A program made the position numbers and the translations under genes. 64,000 nt of DNA, taken from the NCBI GenBank assembly GCA_030913385.1, contig CP133159.1, positions 3,742,584-3,806,583 of the forward strand. Reading direction: 5' to 3'. Shown here in pieces: positions 9,739-18,748 of the stretch. Under the pieces are notes generated by a model. It did no database searches and was not told where the DNA came from. It worked only from the letters and a program-made list of their open reading frames with translations. This DNA is from Cytophagaceae bacterium ABcell3 (GTDB lineage: Bacteria; Bacteroidota; Bacteroidia; Cytophagales; Cytophagaceae). Numbering within the stretch: position 1 is the first letter of the stretch; every line of letters starts with the position of its first letter.

Positions 9739-11313
9739 TTACCTGTGGGCATAAAGGTTAGCCACAGCTTCAGCACATTTCTCCCCATCTATTGCTGCCG
9801 ACATAATACCGCCAGCATACCCAGCCCCCTCTCCACAAGGAAACAATCTTTTAACCTGGATATGTTCAAGCTTTTCCCGGTCTCTAGGAACAAATACTGG
9901 CGAAGACGTACGGCTTTCCACCCCTACCACCTGTGCCTCGTTGGTATAATAGCCTTTCATAGATTTGCCAAAAGCCTTAAAAGCTTGTTTAAGCCTATAA
10001 CTTATACTTTCAGGCAATACCTCGTCCATGTTTACTGATATCAAACCTGGCTGATAAGATGTTTTGGTTAAAGAGGGCGAAATTTTACCATTGACAAAAT
10101 CTACCATTCTTTGCGCTGGCGCGGACTGTGTTTTACCTCCGGATAGCCAGGCATTACGTTCAACAGCTTTTTGCAGTTCTAATCCCATAAAAGGCCCATA
10201 ATGGGAGAACTCCTTAAAATCCTCGTTTTCTATGGCTACAACTATGCCACTATTGGCAAACGCCGAATCCCTTCTGGAAGGCGACATGCCATTGACAACC
10301 ACCTCTTCCTGACTGGTAGCAGCGGGTACTATAAAACCTCCAGGACACATACAGAAAGAAAACACCCCGCGCTGTACTTTGTTATAAGTTACCTGGTTTA
10401 CCAATGCGTAAGACGCTGCGGGTAAATATGCCCCTCTGGAAGTACAATGGTATTGTATAGAGTCTATTAACTCCTGAGGGTGCTCAACCCGCACACCTAA
10501 AGCAAAAGGTTTCGCTTCTATATAAATTTTCTTATTGTTCAACAAATAAAAAATATCCCGTGCTGAATGCCCCGTGGCAAGAATCACAGAAATCCCCTCA
10601 TGTTTATTCCCTTCTTGGTCTTTCACTCCAAGCACTTCGTCTTTTTCTACAATAAAGTCCTTTACGCAAGTATTAAAAAGCACTTCTCCCCCATGCTCAA
10701 TAATAGTTTCCCTTAAAGACTGAACAAGTTTAGGTAATTTGTTCGTGCCAATATGCGGGTGTGTATCTACCAAGATTTCCTCTGTTGCCCCATGGACCAC
10801 CATTATCTCAAGTACACGCTGTACACTCCCTCTTTTCTTAGACCTTGTATAAAGCTTGCCATCGGAGTACGTACCGGCACCACCCTCCCCGAAGCAGTAG
10901 TTCGACTCAGGGTTTACGATGTGCTCCTTATTAATGGCAGCCAGATCTCTCCTACGTGATCGCACATCTTTCCCCCTTTCTAACACAACGGGCTTTAGCC
11001 CCAACTCTAATAACCTCAAAGCCGCAAAAAGTCCGGCTGGCCCTGCACCAACAATGATCACGCGTGGAGCAGTGGAAACGTTTTTATATTCAGGCTTTTT
11101 AAATACTTTTTTTACAGGTGTCTCATTAATAAAAACTTTTACTTTTAGGTTCACCTTCACCTGTCTAGAGCGGGCATCTATGGACCTGCGGACAATTTCG
11201 GTTATAACAACATCGCCAGGGGCTAAGCCAAGCTTATGCCTTACAGCTGAATCAACTAAATCACCACTTGCTGCTTCTTCAGGCGCAAGTTTTAACTCTA
11301 TTTCTTTTACCAT
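9739..11313 (-). CDS. FAD-dependent dehydrogenase (COG2509-type)
   Basis: The protein has an N-terminal ~80-residue domain (MVKEIELKLAPEEA...) followed by the dinucleotide motif VIIVGAGPAGLFAALRLLELG, then VVLERG and the signature FGEGGAGTYSDGKLYTR. These identify the uncharacterised FAD-dependent dehydrogenase family COG2509. The C-terminus has FPCGEGAGYAGGIMSAAIDG, the second FAD contact. The ATG at 11313 gives 524 residues and starts at the conserved N-terminal domain; a TTG 30 nt upstream is less likely. Substrate unknown. It is flanked by spacers on both sides, so probably monocistronic. Confidence 0.85.
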   Translation of the reverse strand: MVKEIELKLAPEEAASGDLVDSAVRHKLGLAPGDVVITEIVRRSIDARSRQVKVNLKVKVFINETPVKKVFKKPEYKNVSTAPRVIIVGAGPAGLFAALRLLELGLKPVVLERGKDVRSRRRDLAAINKEHIVNPESNYCFGEGGAGTYSDGKLYTRSKKRGSVQRVLEIMVVHGATEEILVDTHPHIGTNKLPKLVQSLRETIIEHGGEVLFNTCVKDFIVEKDEVLGVKDQEGNKHEGISVILATGHSARDIFYLLNNKKIYIEAKPFALGVRVEHPQELIDSIQYHCTSRGAYLPAASYALVNQVTYNKVQRGVFSFCMCPGGFIVPAATSQEEVVVNGMSPSRRDSAFANSGIVVAIENEDFKEFSHYGPFMGLELQKAVERNAWLSGGKTQSAPAQRMVDFVNGKISPSLTKTSYQPGLISVNMDEVLPESISYRLKQAFKAFGKSMKGYYTNEAQVVGVESRTSSPVFVPRDREKLEHIQVKRLFPCGEGAGYAGGIMSAAIDGEKCAEAVANLYAHR

Positions 11314-11446
11314 AAATGATTTGAAAGATTCCGAAAAATGCAATTAAGCATAAAAAACCAGCTTTTATAAGCTACCTCCACTATCTGTATTTTTACAACG
11401 AACAGAAAATCTGGTTACATAAATCGGCTTTTCTTAAATATTTTAA

Positions 11447-13291
11447 TCAAAAGGAGTACCCAACGCTTAAACCTAATCGGATGGGAATAGTAATCCTTGA
11501 AGAGCGAACCCTGTTCATAGAGTTTGTATATAAATCTTCTTGAGGATAGTTTCTCGACAAATGCCTATATCCAATACCTATACCTGCAAAAACATCAATA
11601 GTAAATCCATCTTTTCTATAATCCTGCATCAATCTGTTACCCACGATGAAAGAATACTCGTATAAAGTTTCTCGGGCATTAAGGTTATTAATATGCTCAT
11701 ATCCTCCATGCGTGGTATCTACTATAGCCCTGCCATATTCCATATAACTAAACCTTACTTCATGGCCGTAATAAAGCATGCCATACTCTCCGTCTGGCTG
11801 GTAAAGCTTGTGTCGAAAATGTGCAGAAAAACCTGTAGATGTAAACTGATTTAAGGGCGCATTGGAAATACTTCCTAATATGGGCCTTCTGTGATAAGTT
11901 AATCCCAATTCAAACCCAATCCTTTCTTGAATATAATACTCGCCATAAACAGGCAGTTCATTTAATATGATTGCAATTGGATTAAACCCAATGATATACC
12001 CTTTATACTCATTGATAGTCTTAGTGTAATACCTGGACTTCTTTTTAGGGATAACTATTTTAGGCTTTTCATAGGCAATAATAGAATCGGCGCGTAAGGT
12101 ATCTGCCACAGTAGGCACCTCTCTGAACACGAGGTTTTCCTTATCATAATACGTTCTATAATATCCCGAAATCCCCCCTTCCTCTTTGTAAAGCTTCCAA
12201 ATACCAGTCCGTACGCCATTGTCAATAATCCCCTCCATCTTCAGGTTGCCATTTTCATAATATCCTGTATAATGGCCTCTTCCGCCCGTAAAATGGCACC
12301 TACCTTCTAGCTCTCCTGTTTCATAATAATATTTCCACTGCCCTTCGTTCCGCTCATTTTTTATGAACCCTTTAATTTTAAGTTTGCCACTTTCATAGTA
12401 CTCTTTATAAGGCCCTTCTCCGCGATCAAAATTCCCTTCTCCTTTAAAAGCACCATTGTCATAATACAATTTCCAATACCCGTGCCTGCTACCATCCTTT
12501 TGCTCCCCTTCAGCACTTAACGTTCCGTTCTCATGAAAATACTTCCATTCTCCTTGTAAATTCCCTGCATCATAAGTACCCTCACTACTTAATGTACCAT
12601 TAGGATAATAAAATTTCCACATCCCTTCCTTCAGTCCGTCTTTCTCATAACCTTCTCCTTTTACACCTCCAGACTCATAATAGTACTTCCATAAGCCATT
12701 GCTTTTTCCATTTACAATAGGGCCTTTGCTCTTAAGTTTTCCACTTTCAAAATATTCTTTATAAATACCTTTGTCTTTTTCGTACTCCGCTTGCGCTTTC
12801 TGCATCCCATCCTCCCGGTAATATATCCAGATACCTGTTTTCTTATCCTTTTCAAAAGAACCAACATTTTTCAAGGCACCATTCTCATAGAAATACTCCC
12901 ACTCCCCTTCTCGTAGGCCTTTTTCCATATTTCCCTTTGCCTGCACATTCCCATTTTCATAATAATAGACACAAGCCCCATGGTTCTGCCTATCTTTAAT
13001 TTCGGTAGTCATACGAGGGTTTCCATTCTCATAAAAATACTCCCAAAGACCCTCTGGTTTGTTTTTCTTATAATGCCCTCTAGACTTGACTTTTCCGTTC
13101 TGATAAAAAGAAGTGTATAAACTATCTGTAACATTTGGGGATTTGGCAAGGACATAATACTCCTCTTTTAAAAGTTGCTTTTTATGATCATAAAAAGTTT
13201 CAACTTTTTTATGGTTCTGAGTGTATGCACCAATGCTTACCATCAGAAAGAAACAAAAAGGAATATAAAATTTATATCCAGCCACAGGCAT
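11447..13291 (-). CDS. Secreted MORN-2 (YwqK-like) repeat protein with C-terminal barrel-like domain
   Basis: The 614-residue protein has a signal peptide (about residues 1-25, ending SIGAYTQ) and about fourteen repeats of 23-25 residues of the form G.WKYYYENG.L..EG, spanning roughly residues 60-385. These are MORN-2 repeats. A short linker with basic residues (KPKIVIPKKKSRYY) follows. The last ~180 residues (IIGFNPIAIILNELPVYGEYYIQERIGFELGL...LGLSVGYSF) alternate like a small outer-membrane beta-barrel and end in an aromatic residue, as barrel proteins do. An outer-membrane anchor displaying a repeat rod is inferred. No partner gene is visible. Confidence 0.78.
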   Translation of the reverse strand: MPVAGYKFYIPFCFFLMVSIGAYTQNHKKVETFYDHKKQLLKEEYYVLAKSPNVTDSLYTSFYQNGKVKSRGHYKKNKPEGLWEYFYENGNPRMTTEIKDRQNHGACVYYYENGNVQAKGNMEKGLREGEWEYFYENGALKNVGSFEKDKKTGIWIYYREDGMQKAQAEYEKDKGIYKEYFESGKLKSKGPIVNGKSNGLWKYYYESGGVKGEGYEKDGLKEGMWKFYYPNGTLSSEGTYDAGNLQGEWKYFHENGTLSAEGEQKDGSRHGYWKLYYDNGAFKGEGNFDRGEGPYKEYYESGKLKIKGFIKNERNEGQWKYYYETGELEGRCHFTGGRGHYTGYYENGNLKMEGIIDNGVRTGIWKLYKEEGGISGYYRTYYDKENLVFREVPTVADTLRADSIIAYEKPKIVIPKKKSRYYTKTINEYKGYIIGFNPIAIILNELPVYGEYYIQERIGFELGLTYHRRPILGSISNAPLNQFTSTGFSAHFRHKLYQPDGEYGMLYYGHEVRFSYMEYGRAIVDTTHGGYEHINNLNARETLYEYSFIVGNRLMQDYRKDGFTIDVFAGIGIGYRHLSRNYPQEDLYTNSMNRVRSSRITIPIRLGLSVGYSF

Positions 13292-13497
13292 TTTTAGAAA
13301 CAGTTTTTACATGCCATCCTTTTGGCAAAGCTGTTAACCGAAAAAGGTTATTAATAATACAATATTCCACAAACGGCACATCTAAAGCAAGAAGCCTTGT
13401 CATAAAAACCAGGCGCAACTATGCAGCAGATTATCAAACACTAATCGTACCCAAAACTACTTATTGTATAATCAATAACGAAAATACTGATAAAATA

Positions 13498-14475
13498 CTA
13501 TAATTTACTTAAGACTTCTGTCTCCACCCAGGCCTTGCCCCATTCATCAACCTCTTGTTCTGAATAGAGGTCAGGGAAAAAAATTCTTTTTTGAAATCTT
13601 GGCGGGAGATATTGCGCCCAGTTGGTTCCCCCTGTTGCTTTAATATGCCCAGACTTAAAAAGGTAACTCACTGCATACTTATAGTGTGCCAGCGGCCAAT
13701 TGATATTTACATAAGTATCATACCTCTTCATGGCCTGAATTATCTCCTGATCATTTTGGGCCTCATTGGACAAACGTTTAAAAATAGACCATACATTTCG
13801 AAACTGGTATTCATGAGCATGCTTCAAGAGCATATCGGAGTATTTTTCTTCAAACTGTCTCAGGGTAAGCGTTTTTTTACCTGTAGCACTGTCTATAGCA
13901 CCTTTTTTCCAATATATATTATCAAACATATCATCGATAGTTGAATAATCGGAAAAACTGTCCCTATCGTTACTGCTTACCAAGTTTATAAAATCAGTAG
14001 AAGCGATTTCTATCATACGATATTGCACTGACTGAAATCCACTGGCAGGGTGAAGCGCTGAGCGGAACTTCAAGAACTGGTCTTGTTCCATCCCTACAGC
14101 TATAATATCAAAAGAGGAAATCAGGTTGCCCAAAAACCAGTTCATCCTAGTTATCTTTTTCAAGAAAAAATCATCCTCTACCTGAACACTCTCTTTGAGC
14201 TGTCCGATTTCATGTTGGATAAGCTTAAAGTAAAGTTCTGTTATCTGATGGTATGTTATGAAAATAAGTTCATCGGGAAAGTCCGTTCGAGGTTTTTGAA
14301 GGCTCAATAATGTGTCTAGCTGAATATAATCCCAATACTTTAAATACGAAGTATTCAACAACCCTTCAAGATGCGTAGCCAGATCCTGGTCATCTTCTTT
14401 GTATTTTTCTTCAAGTTTTTGAATTAACTCCAGAATCCGGGGTTCTAGGTCTTTGCTTTGCATCTCAAATAACAT
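13498..14475 (-). CDS. kynA: Tryptophan 2,3-dioxygenase-like heme protein
   Basis: The 325-residue all-helical protein matches tryptophan 2,3-dioxygenase: YHQITELYFKLIQHE (substrate pocket helix) near residue 75, HPASGFQSVQYRMIEI near 141, and a C-terminal NWPLAHYKYAVSYLF-ATGGTNW segment containing the expected axial heme His. Canonical enzymes read GTGGS at the last motif; ATGGTNW here is a variant. The reaction is L-tryptophan plus O2 to N-formylkynurenine, step one of the kynurenine route. It is divergently arranged with glutaryl-CoA dehydrogenase (58 bp between starts), which can serve the lower end of tryptophan and lysine degradation. Confidence 0.87.
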   Translation of the reverse strand: MLFEMQSKDLEPRILELIQKLEEKYKEDDQDLATHLEGLLNTSYLKYWDYIQLDTLLSLQKPRTDFPDELIFITYHQITELYFKLIQHEIGQLKESVQVEDDFFLKKITRMNWFLGNLISSFDIIAVGMEQDQFLKFRSALHPASGFQSVQYRMIEIASTDFINLVSSNDRDSFSDYSTIDDMFDNIYWKKGAIDSATGKKTLTLRQFEEKYSDMLLKHAHEYQFRNVWSIFKRLSNEAQNDQEIIQAMKRYDTYVNINWPLAHYKYAVSYLFKSGHIKATGGTNWAQYLPPRFQKRIFFPDLYSEQEVDEWGKAWVETEVLSKL

Positions 14476-14494
14476 AATTTACGTATAACAGTTG

Positions 14495-14502
14495 TAAATT
14501 TG
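14495..14502 (+). promoter_or_regulatory. Candidate -7 element (TAnnTTTG) for gcdH
   Basis: TAAATTTG exactly fits the Bacteroidota -7 consensus and lies 32 nt before the gcdH ATG, in the divergent spacer shared with the dioxygenase gene. No good TTTG -33 element is seen at 19-21 nt upstream. Confidence 0.4.
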
Positions 14503-14533
14503 GATATTTAATTTTTTTTAACCAAACCTTAAT

Positions 14534-15712
14534 ATGAGAACTGACAATTTTGAGTCTCCTGATTACTACTTTTTAGACGAATTTCTCACTGAGGAACAAA
14601 AACTTATCCGGCAGAGCATAAGAGATTTTGTTAAAAAGGAAATTTCTCCCATAATAGAAGAATGCTGCCAACAGTCAAAATTCCCTTCTCATATAGTCAA
14701 AAAGTTTGGAGAAATTGGGGCCTTTGGCCCTACTATCCCAACAGAATATGGAGGTGGCGGGTTGGATTATATTTCCTACGGACTGATGATGCAGGAAATA
14801 GAGCGCGGTGACTCAGGCATGAGATCCACGGCTTCTGTACAAGGGTCTTTGGTAATGTTCCCAATATTTAAATATGGCTCTGAAGAGCAAAAGAAAAAAT
14901 ACTTACCAAAACTAGCATCTGGAGAGATGTTGGGCTGCTTTGGCCTAACAGAGCCTGACCATGGCTCTAACCCTTCAGGTATGATTACCAACATAAAGGA
15001 CAAAGGTGATTATTACCTACTAAACGGAGCTAAAATGTGGATAAGCAATTCTCCTGAAGCCGATATAGCTGTAGTTTGGGCAAAAAATGAAGAAGGAAGA
15101 ATAAAAGGCCTTATCGTAGAACGTGGCATGGAAGGATTTTCAACCCCTGAAACCCATAACAAATGGTCGTTGAGGGCAAGCATAACCGGTGAGCTTGTTT
15201 TTCAAGATGTTAAAGTACCTAAAGAAAACCTACTTCCGGGAGCAGATGGTTTGTCAGGTCCGCTCCGCTGCTTGGACTCTGCCAGGTATGGCATATCATG
15301 GGGCGCTTTAGGAGCCGCCATGGACTGTTACCATACAGCACTGAACTACTCCAAAGAAAGGATCCAGTTTGACAAACCCATAGCATCTTTCCAACTGGTC
15401 CAGAAAAAGCTGTCAGAGATGCTTACTGAAATTACCAAAGGCCAATTGCTGGCATGGAGATTAGGCACCTTAATGAACGAAGGCAAAGCAACGACACAAC
15501 AGATTTCTATGGCTAAAAGAAACAATGTCGATACAGCCATAAAAATAGCTCGGGAGGCAAGGCAAATTTTAGGTGGAAATGGCATTACTGGAGAATTTCC
15601 AGTTATGAGACATATGATGAACCTGGAATCTGTGATTACCTATGAAGGCACCCATGATATCCACTTACTTATTACAGGTGCTGACATTACAGGTATAAGT
15701 GCTTTTAAATAA
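14534..15712 (+). CDS. gcdH: Glutaryl-CoA dehydrogenase (acyl-CoA dehydrogenase family)
   Basis: The 392-residue flavoenzyme oxidises and decarboxylates glutaryl-CoA to crotonyl-CoA in lysine/tryptophan catabolism. GDSGMRSTASVQGSL carries the Arg that binds the glutaryl carboxylate, and YEGTHDIHLLI near the C-terminus carries the catalytic Glu. Both are typical of GcdH rather than generic acyl-CoA dehydrogenases. FAD contacts include GCFGLTEPDHGSNP and MWISNS. Length is normal. It is divergent from tryptophan 2,3-dioxygenase, a pairing that makes metabolic sense, and is followed by a clear terminator. Confidence 0.93.
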   Translation: MRTDNFESPDYYFLDEFLTEEQKLIRQSIRDFVKKEISPIIEECCQQSKFPSHIVKKFGEIGAFGPTIPTEYGGGGLDYISYGLMMQEIERGDSGMRSTASVQGSLVMFPIFKYGSEEQKKKYLPKLASGEMLGCFGLTEPDHGSNPSGMITNIKDKGDYYLLNGAKMWISNSPEADIAVVWAKNEEGRIKGLIVERGMEGFSTPETHNKWSLRASITGELVFQDVKVPKENLLPGADGLSGPLRCLDSARYGISWGALGAAMDCYHTALNYSKERIQFDKPIASFQLVQKKLSEMLTEITKGQLLAWRLGTLMNEGKATTQQISMAKRNNVDTAIKIAREARQILGGNGITGEFPVMRHMMNLESVITYEGTHDIHLLITGADITGISAFK

Positions 15713-15728
15713 AAAACATTAATCAAAA

Positions 15729-15760
15729 AAGCCCCAGCAGATAAAACTACTGGGGCTTTG
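15729..15760 (+). terminator. Bidirectional intrinsic terminator between gcdH and the DUF1573 gene
   Basis: AGCCCCAG (15730-15737) pairs with CTGGGGCT (15750-15757) around a 12-nt loop. Six A precede the stem and TTT follows it, so it can serve the two convergent genes. Confidence 0.8.
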
Positions 15761-15779
15761 TCACGCTTTATTAGAACGC

Positions 15780-16874
15780 TTATTTCTCTACCACGTTGGC
15801 TTTAATCAGTATAGTCTGAACAGGTGACGATGGTGCGTTGCTATAAATATGTACCACAGCATTATTAGCACCAGGCTTATCAGGAGCCTTATATTGAATT
15901 TTCAGTCTAGAACTGTTCTCTTCTTTTACAGTATCTTTATCCAATTTAAGATTTAGGTTATCTGCATTAGACTTTACTTTTCTGATTTGTAAGTCCTGCT
16001 TTCCTGTATTCTTAATCTCAACTTCTGTCTTGGTATTACTTCCGGCCTTAACATCGCCCAAGTCAACCTCAGTTTTTTCCAACGCCAATACAGGAGCCAA
16101 AGCTTTTTCCTCTTCATTTAGAGGAGGGAAATACTCTGCAATGTTGGCTTTAATTAAAAAACCTAGTTTCTTTTCTCCCTCCTGGTCTGTCTTAAACTCA
16201 ATCATATCGTCAACAGCACCAAAGTCTTTCTTTTGAGCTGCGATATAAACAAGGTTGATGTTTGCTGAACTTTTCGGAGCTATAACATTGGTGTCTGCGC
16301 TTACCGAAATATGTTTTGGGTGAGAAACTTTAGATGACAGCTTTATAGGCTCATCAGTTTCGTTGTAAAGCTTGAAAGAACGAGAAACCGTATCTTTCGA
16401 AAAGACCCTACCCAAGTCAATTTTGTCATTGGAGTACCGGATCCCACCAGTCACACGAGGAAACTCTTCCTTAGGTGTCCTGTTTTTCGAAAGCACCCTA
16501 CCCGAAATATAAACAACCATGCTACTCGGATCTCCATCAGTAGTTACGGTAAGAGACTTTTTAAAAGTACCAGGGCGGTTAGCTGGGTTATATTGGGCTT
16601 TAATAAAACCTGTTTCCCCAGGCATTACCGGTTCTTTGGTCCAAGCCGGGGTGGTACAACCACAAGAAGCCTTTACGTGCTTAATGGTAACAGGCTCAGA
16701 ACCGGTATTTTTGAAGATAAAGTCATGGTCAATTTTGCCATCTTCTTCATTTACGGTTCCAAAATTGTGGGTATTATTGTCAAACTCCACCTTTCCTTTG
16801 CCTTGGGCATAGGATTCAACTTTTGAAACAATCAAAAGAAAAAACAAAATCTGAAAAATCCTGCTGTATTTCAT
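15780..16874 (-). CDS. Exported DUF1573 protein, three Ig-like domains
   Basis: The 364-residue protein has a signal peptide (MKYSRIFQILFFLLIVSKVESYAQ) and an N-terminal DUF1573 domain with GTVNEEDGKIDHDFIFKNTG and the diagnostic KASCGCTTP. Two further ASPM/Spd-2-Hydin-like beta domains follow (LGRVFSKDTVSRSFKLYN near 150 and VDLGDVKAGSNTKTEVEIKNTG near 275). The family is very common in Bacteroidota and of unknown function; a periplasmic or surface location is inferred. The ATG at 16874 is preferred to an adjacent in-frame GTG at 16877. It is divergent from trpS. Confidence 0.85.
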   Translation of the reverse strand: MKYSRIFQILFFLLIVSKVESYAQGKGKVEFDNNTHNFGTVNEEDGKIDHDFIFKNTGSEPVTIKHVKASCGCTTPAWTKEPVMPGETGFIKAQYNPANRPGTFKKSLTVTTDGDPSSMVVYISGRVLSKNRTPKEEFPRVTGGIRYSNDKIDLGRVFSKDTVSRSFKLYNETDEPIKLSSKVSHPKHISVSADTNVIAPKSSANINLVYIAAQKKDFGAVDDMIEFKTDQEGEKKLGFLIKANIAEYFPPLNEEEKALAPVLALEKTEVDLGDVKAGSNTKTEVEIKNTGKQDLQIRKVKSNADNLNLKLDKDTVKEENSSRLKIQYKAPDKPGANNAVVHIYSNAPSSPVQTILIKANVVEK

Positions 16875-16978
16875 CACATTATTTGGTTTATAAGACTATA
16901 AATTATCATATACAAAAGTGCAAATTATTTTTGACTCTCTTAGCCTAACGAAAAGTTAATGCTGAAGAATAAAAAAAA

Positions 16979-17006
16979 TTTGATTAATGTTGTAATTCTA
17001 ATCAAA
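16979..17006. repeat. Inverted repeat in the DUF1573/trpS divergent spacer
   Basis: TTTGATTA (16979-16986) and TAATCAAA (16999-17006) form a perfect 8-bp inverted repeat 26 nt before the trpS ATG. It could be a leader hairpin or an operator. No T-box features are present. Confidence 0.4.
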
Positions 17007-17031
17007 AAAATCAACAAAAGCTGAAAAAAAA

Positions 17032-18003
17032 ATGGCAAGAGTACTTACCGGTATACAAAGTTCAGGCAGGCCTCACCTTGGTAATATATTAGGAGCCATC
17101 AAACCAGCCATTGAGCTGTCAAAAGATCCGTCAAACGAATCAATGTTTTTTATTGCCGACCTTCATTCCTTAACCACCATCAAAGATGGGGAAGTTCGCC
17201 GGCAAAACACCTTTTCTGTTGCCGCTGCTTGGCTGGCTTTTGGCTTTGACTTTGAAAAAAACATCTTTTACAGACAGTCTGACATTAAAGAGGTATGCGA
17301 ATTGGCGTGGATTTTAAACTGCTACACTCCTTTTCCAATGCTTTCCAATGCCCATTCATTTAAAGATAAATCAGAAAAACTTTCTGATGTGAACGCAGGT
17401 CTTTTTACCTACCCGGTTTTAATGGCAGCAGACATTCTCATTTTTGACGCCAACATAGTGCCTGTAGGAAAAGATCAAATGCAGCACCTTGAAATGACTA
17501 GGGATATTGCAAGCAGCTTTAATTTTAAGCATGGGGAAGTTTTTATATTGCCAGAAGCCAAGGTAAATAACCAAGTAATGACCATACCCGGAACCGACGG
17601 CCAGAAGATGAGTAAGTCTTACAACAACTACATCGATATATTTTTACCTGAAAAAGAGCTAAAGAAGTCCGTTTTTTCCATTATTACGGACAGTACACCG
17701 CTTGAAGAACCCAAAGACCCTGACACGTGCAATGTATTTAAGATTTTTTCCTTAATAGCATCTCCGTCAGAAACTCAAGCATTAAGAGAGAAGTATGAAG
17801 GGGGGAACTTTGGTTATGGACATGCCAAAAAAGAGCTTTTGGGCCTAATCCTAGAGAAATATAAGACTGAAAGGAAAATCTTTAATTACTACATGGAAAA
17901 CCAGGAAGAATTGGAAAGTCACTTGCTAAAAGGAGCCGAAAAAGCCAAATCTATTGCCAGTGAGGTCATGCTAAGAGTTAGAAAAAGCACAGGTTTCGCC
18001 TGA
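17032..18003 (+). CDS. trpS: Tryptophanyl-tRNA synthetase
   Basis: The 323-residue class I synthetase charges tRNA-Trp. It has the HIGH-equivalent PHLGN in GIQSSGRPHLGNILGAIKP and the KMSKS loop in GTDGQKMSKSYNN. GKDQMQHLEMTRDIA is the tRNA/Trp-contact helix. Length matches bacterial TrpS. It is a single gene preceded by an A-rich leader with a small inverted repeat. Confidence 0.96.
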   Translation: MARVLTGIQSSGRPHLGNILGAIKPAIELSKDPSNESMFFIADLHSLTTIKDGEVRRQNTFSVAAAWLAFGFDFEKNIFYRQSDIKEVCELAWILNCYTPFPMLSNAHSFKDKSEKLSDVNAGLFTYPVLMAADILIFDANIVPVGKDQMQHLEMTRDIASSFNFKHGEVFILPEAKVNNQVMTIPGTDGQKMSKSYNNYIDIFLPEKELKKSVFSIITDSTPLEEPKDPDTCNVFKIFSLIASPSETQALREKYEGGNFGYGHAKKELLGLILEKYKTERKIFNYYMENQEELESHLLKGAEKAKSIASEVMLRVRKSTGFA

Positions 18004-18065
18004 AAGTATTTGGGAAACCTACCTTTTTCTCCTATACCGAAAATATTTTTATAAGTGTATATCTA

Positions 18066-18097
18066 AAAAAAGGGAAGCCTTTAAGCTGAGGCTTCCC
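18066..18097 (-). terminator. Terminator overlapping the end of the 141-residue gene
   Basis: On the minus strand GGGAAGCCT (18097-18089) pairs with AGGCTTCCC (18080-18072) and is followed by a run of T. The 5' arm lies inside the last codons of the gene ending at 18081, so coding and terminator sequence are shared. Confidence 0.7.
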
Positions 18098-18506
18098 AAA
18101 CTACTTGTTTTTCTTTACCGTTAATAATCAGCACAACCCTTAATGGACCAGGAAGAATAACCAATCTGGTATCTTTCCCCTCATGCTCCTCTGTTTCCAC
18201 ACATACACCCTCTCCTATTGCCACATCAAATCTTTTTGTTCCATCTTCATTCTTACCAGTCTCTACATATTTATTGGCAATATAAGCAGTAGGAAGCAAT
18301 ACATCTGACTCAGGACAGTGTTCGTCATGAACTGTTTCCAAAACCGTTTCCAGCTCATCACTATAATTTTCTAGAAACTCGTCCTCTAGGTCATGAAGCT
18401 CATCTTCTATCTTATCGTAGTTCTTATCATTATAGTCTAAAGTGGCTAGTTTGTTTTTTAACTCTACAAGCTTGGTCAAATCTTTTTCCAACTGCTTAGT
18501 GTCCAT
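18081..18506 (-). CDS. Conserved-looking acidic protein of unknown function
   Basis: The 141-residue protein is not recognised. Residues 1-60 are charged and predicted helical/coiled coil (MDTKQLEKDLTKLVELKNK..., then an acidic run ELHDLEDEFLENYSDELE). Residues 75-141 look beta-rich (RLVILPGPLRVVLIINGKEKQVVW). There is no signal peptide, so it is cytoplasmic. A codon pattern like its neighbours and a dedicated terminator support it as a real gene. It is convergent with trpS. Confidence 0.7.
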   Translation of the reverse strand: MDTKQLEKDLTKLVELKNKLATLDYNDKNYDKIEDELHDLEDEFLENYSDELETVLETVHDEHCPESDVLLPTAYIANKYVETGKNEDGTKRFDVAIGEGVCVETEEHEGKDTRLVILPGPLRVVLIINGKEKQVVWEASA

Positions 18507-18748
18507 TATTGGGTTATTTTAAAATGTAAATTATTTGAGTAACAAAGGACAAAAATAGATATGTTCTGCTAAAAGGAAAAAGATAGGAGTGAAAATTCTA
18601 AAGAATGTGAGATATTGTGAATAATCTAACCCAAAATCCTTAAATTACGTTTAAGAAACTAAACATATTCTTAAAATATGTGTTTTTATACATAATTATT
18701 TTTATAATTATCCACACAAAAAAATCTCACAAAATTTTTATAACTAAT

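Noticed and set aside
11447-13291. CRISPR-like or tandem DNA repeat
   Set aside because: The periodicity belongs to protein-level MORN-2 repeats, with spacers not unique at fixed length.
13135-13503. A 122-residue plus-strand frame between the MORN protein and the dioxygenase
   Set aside because: It begins antisense to the MORN protein and the rest lacks protein-like composition.
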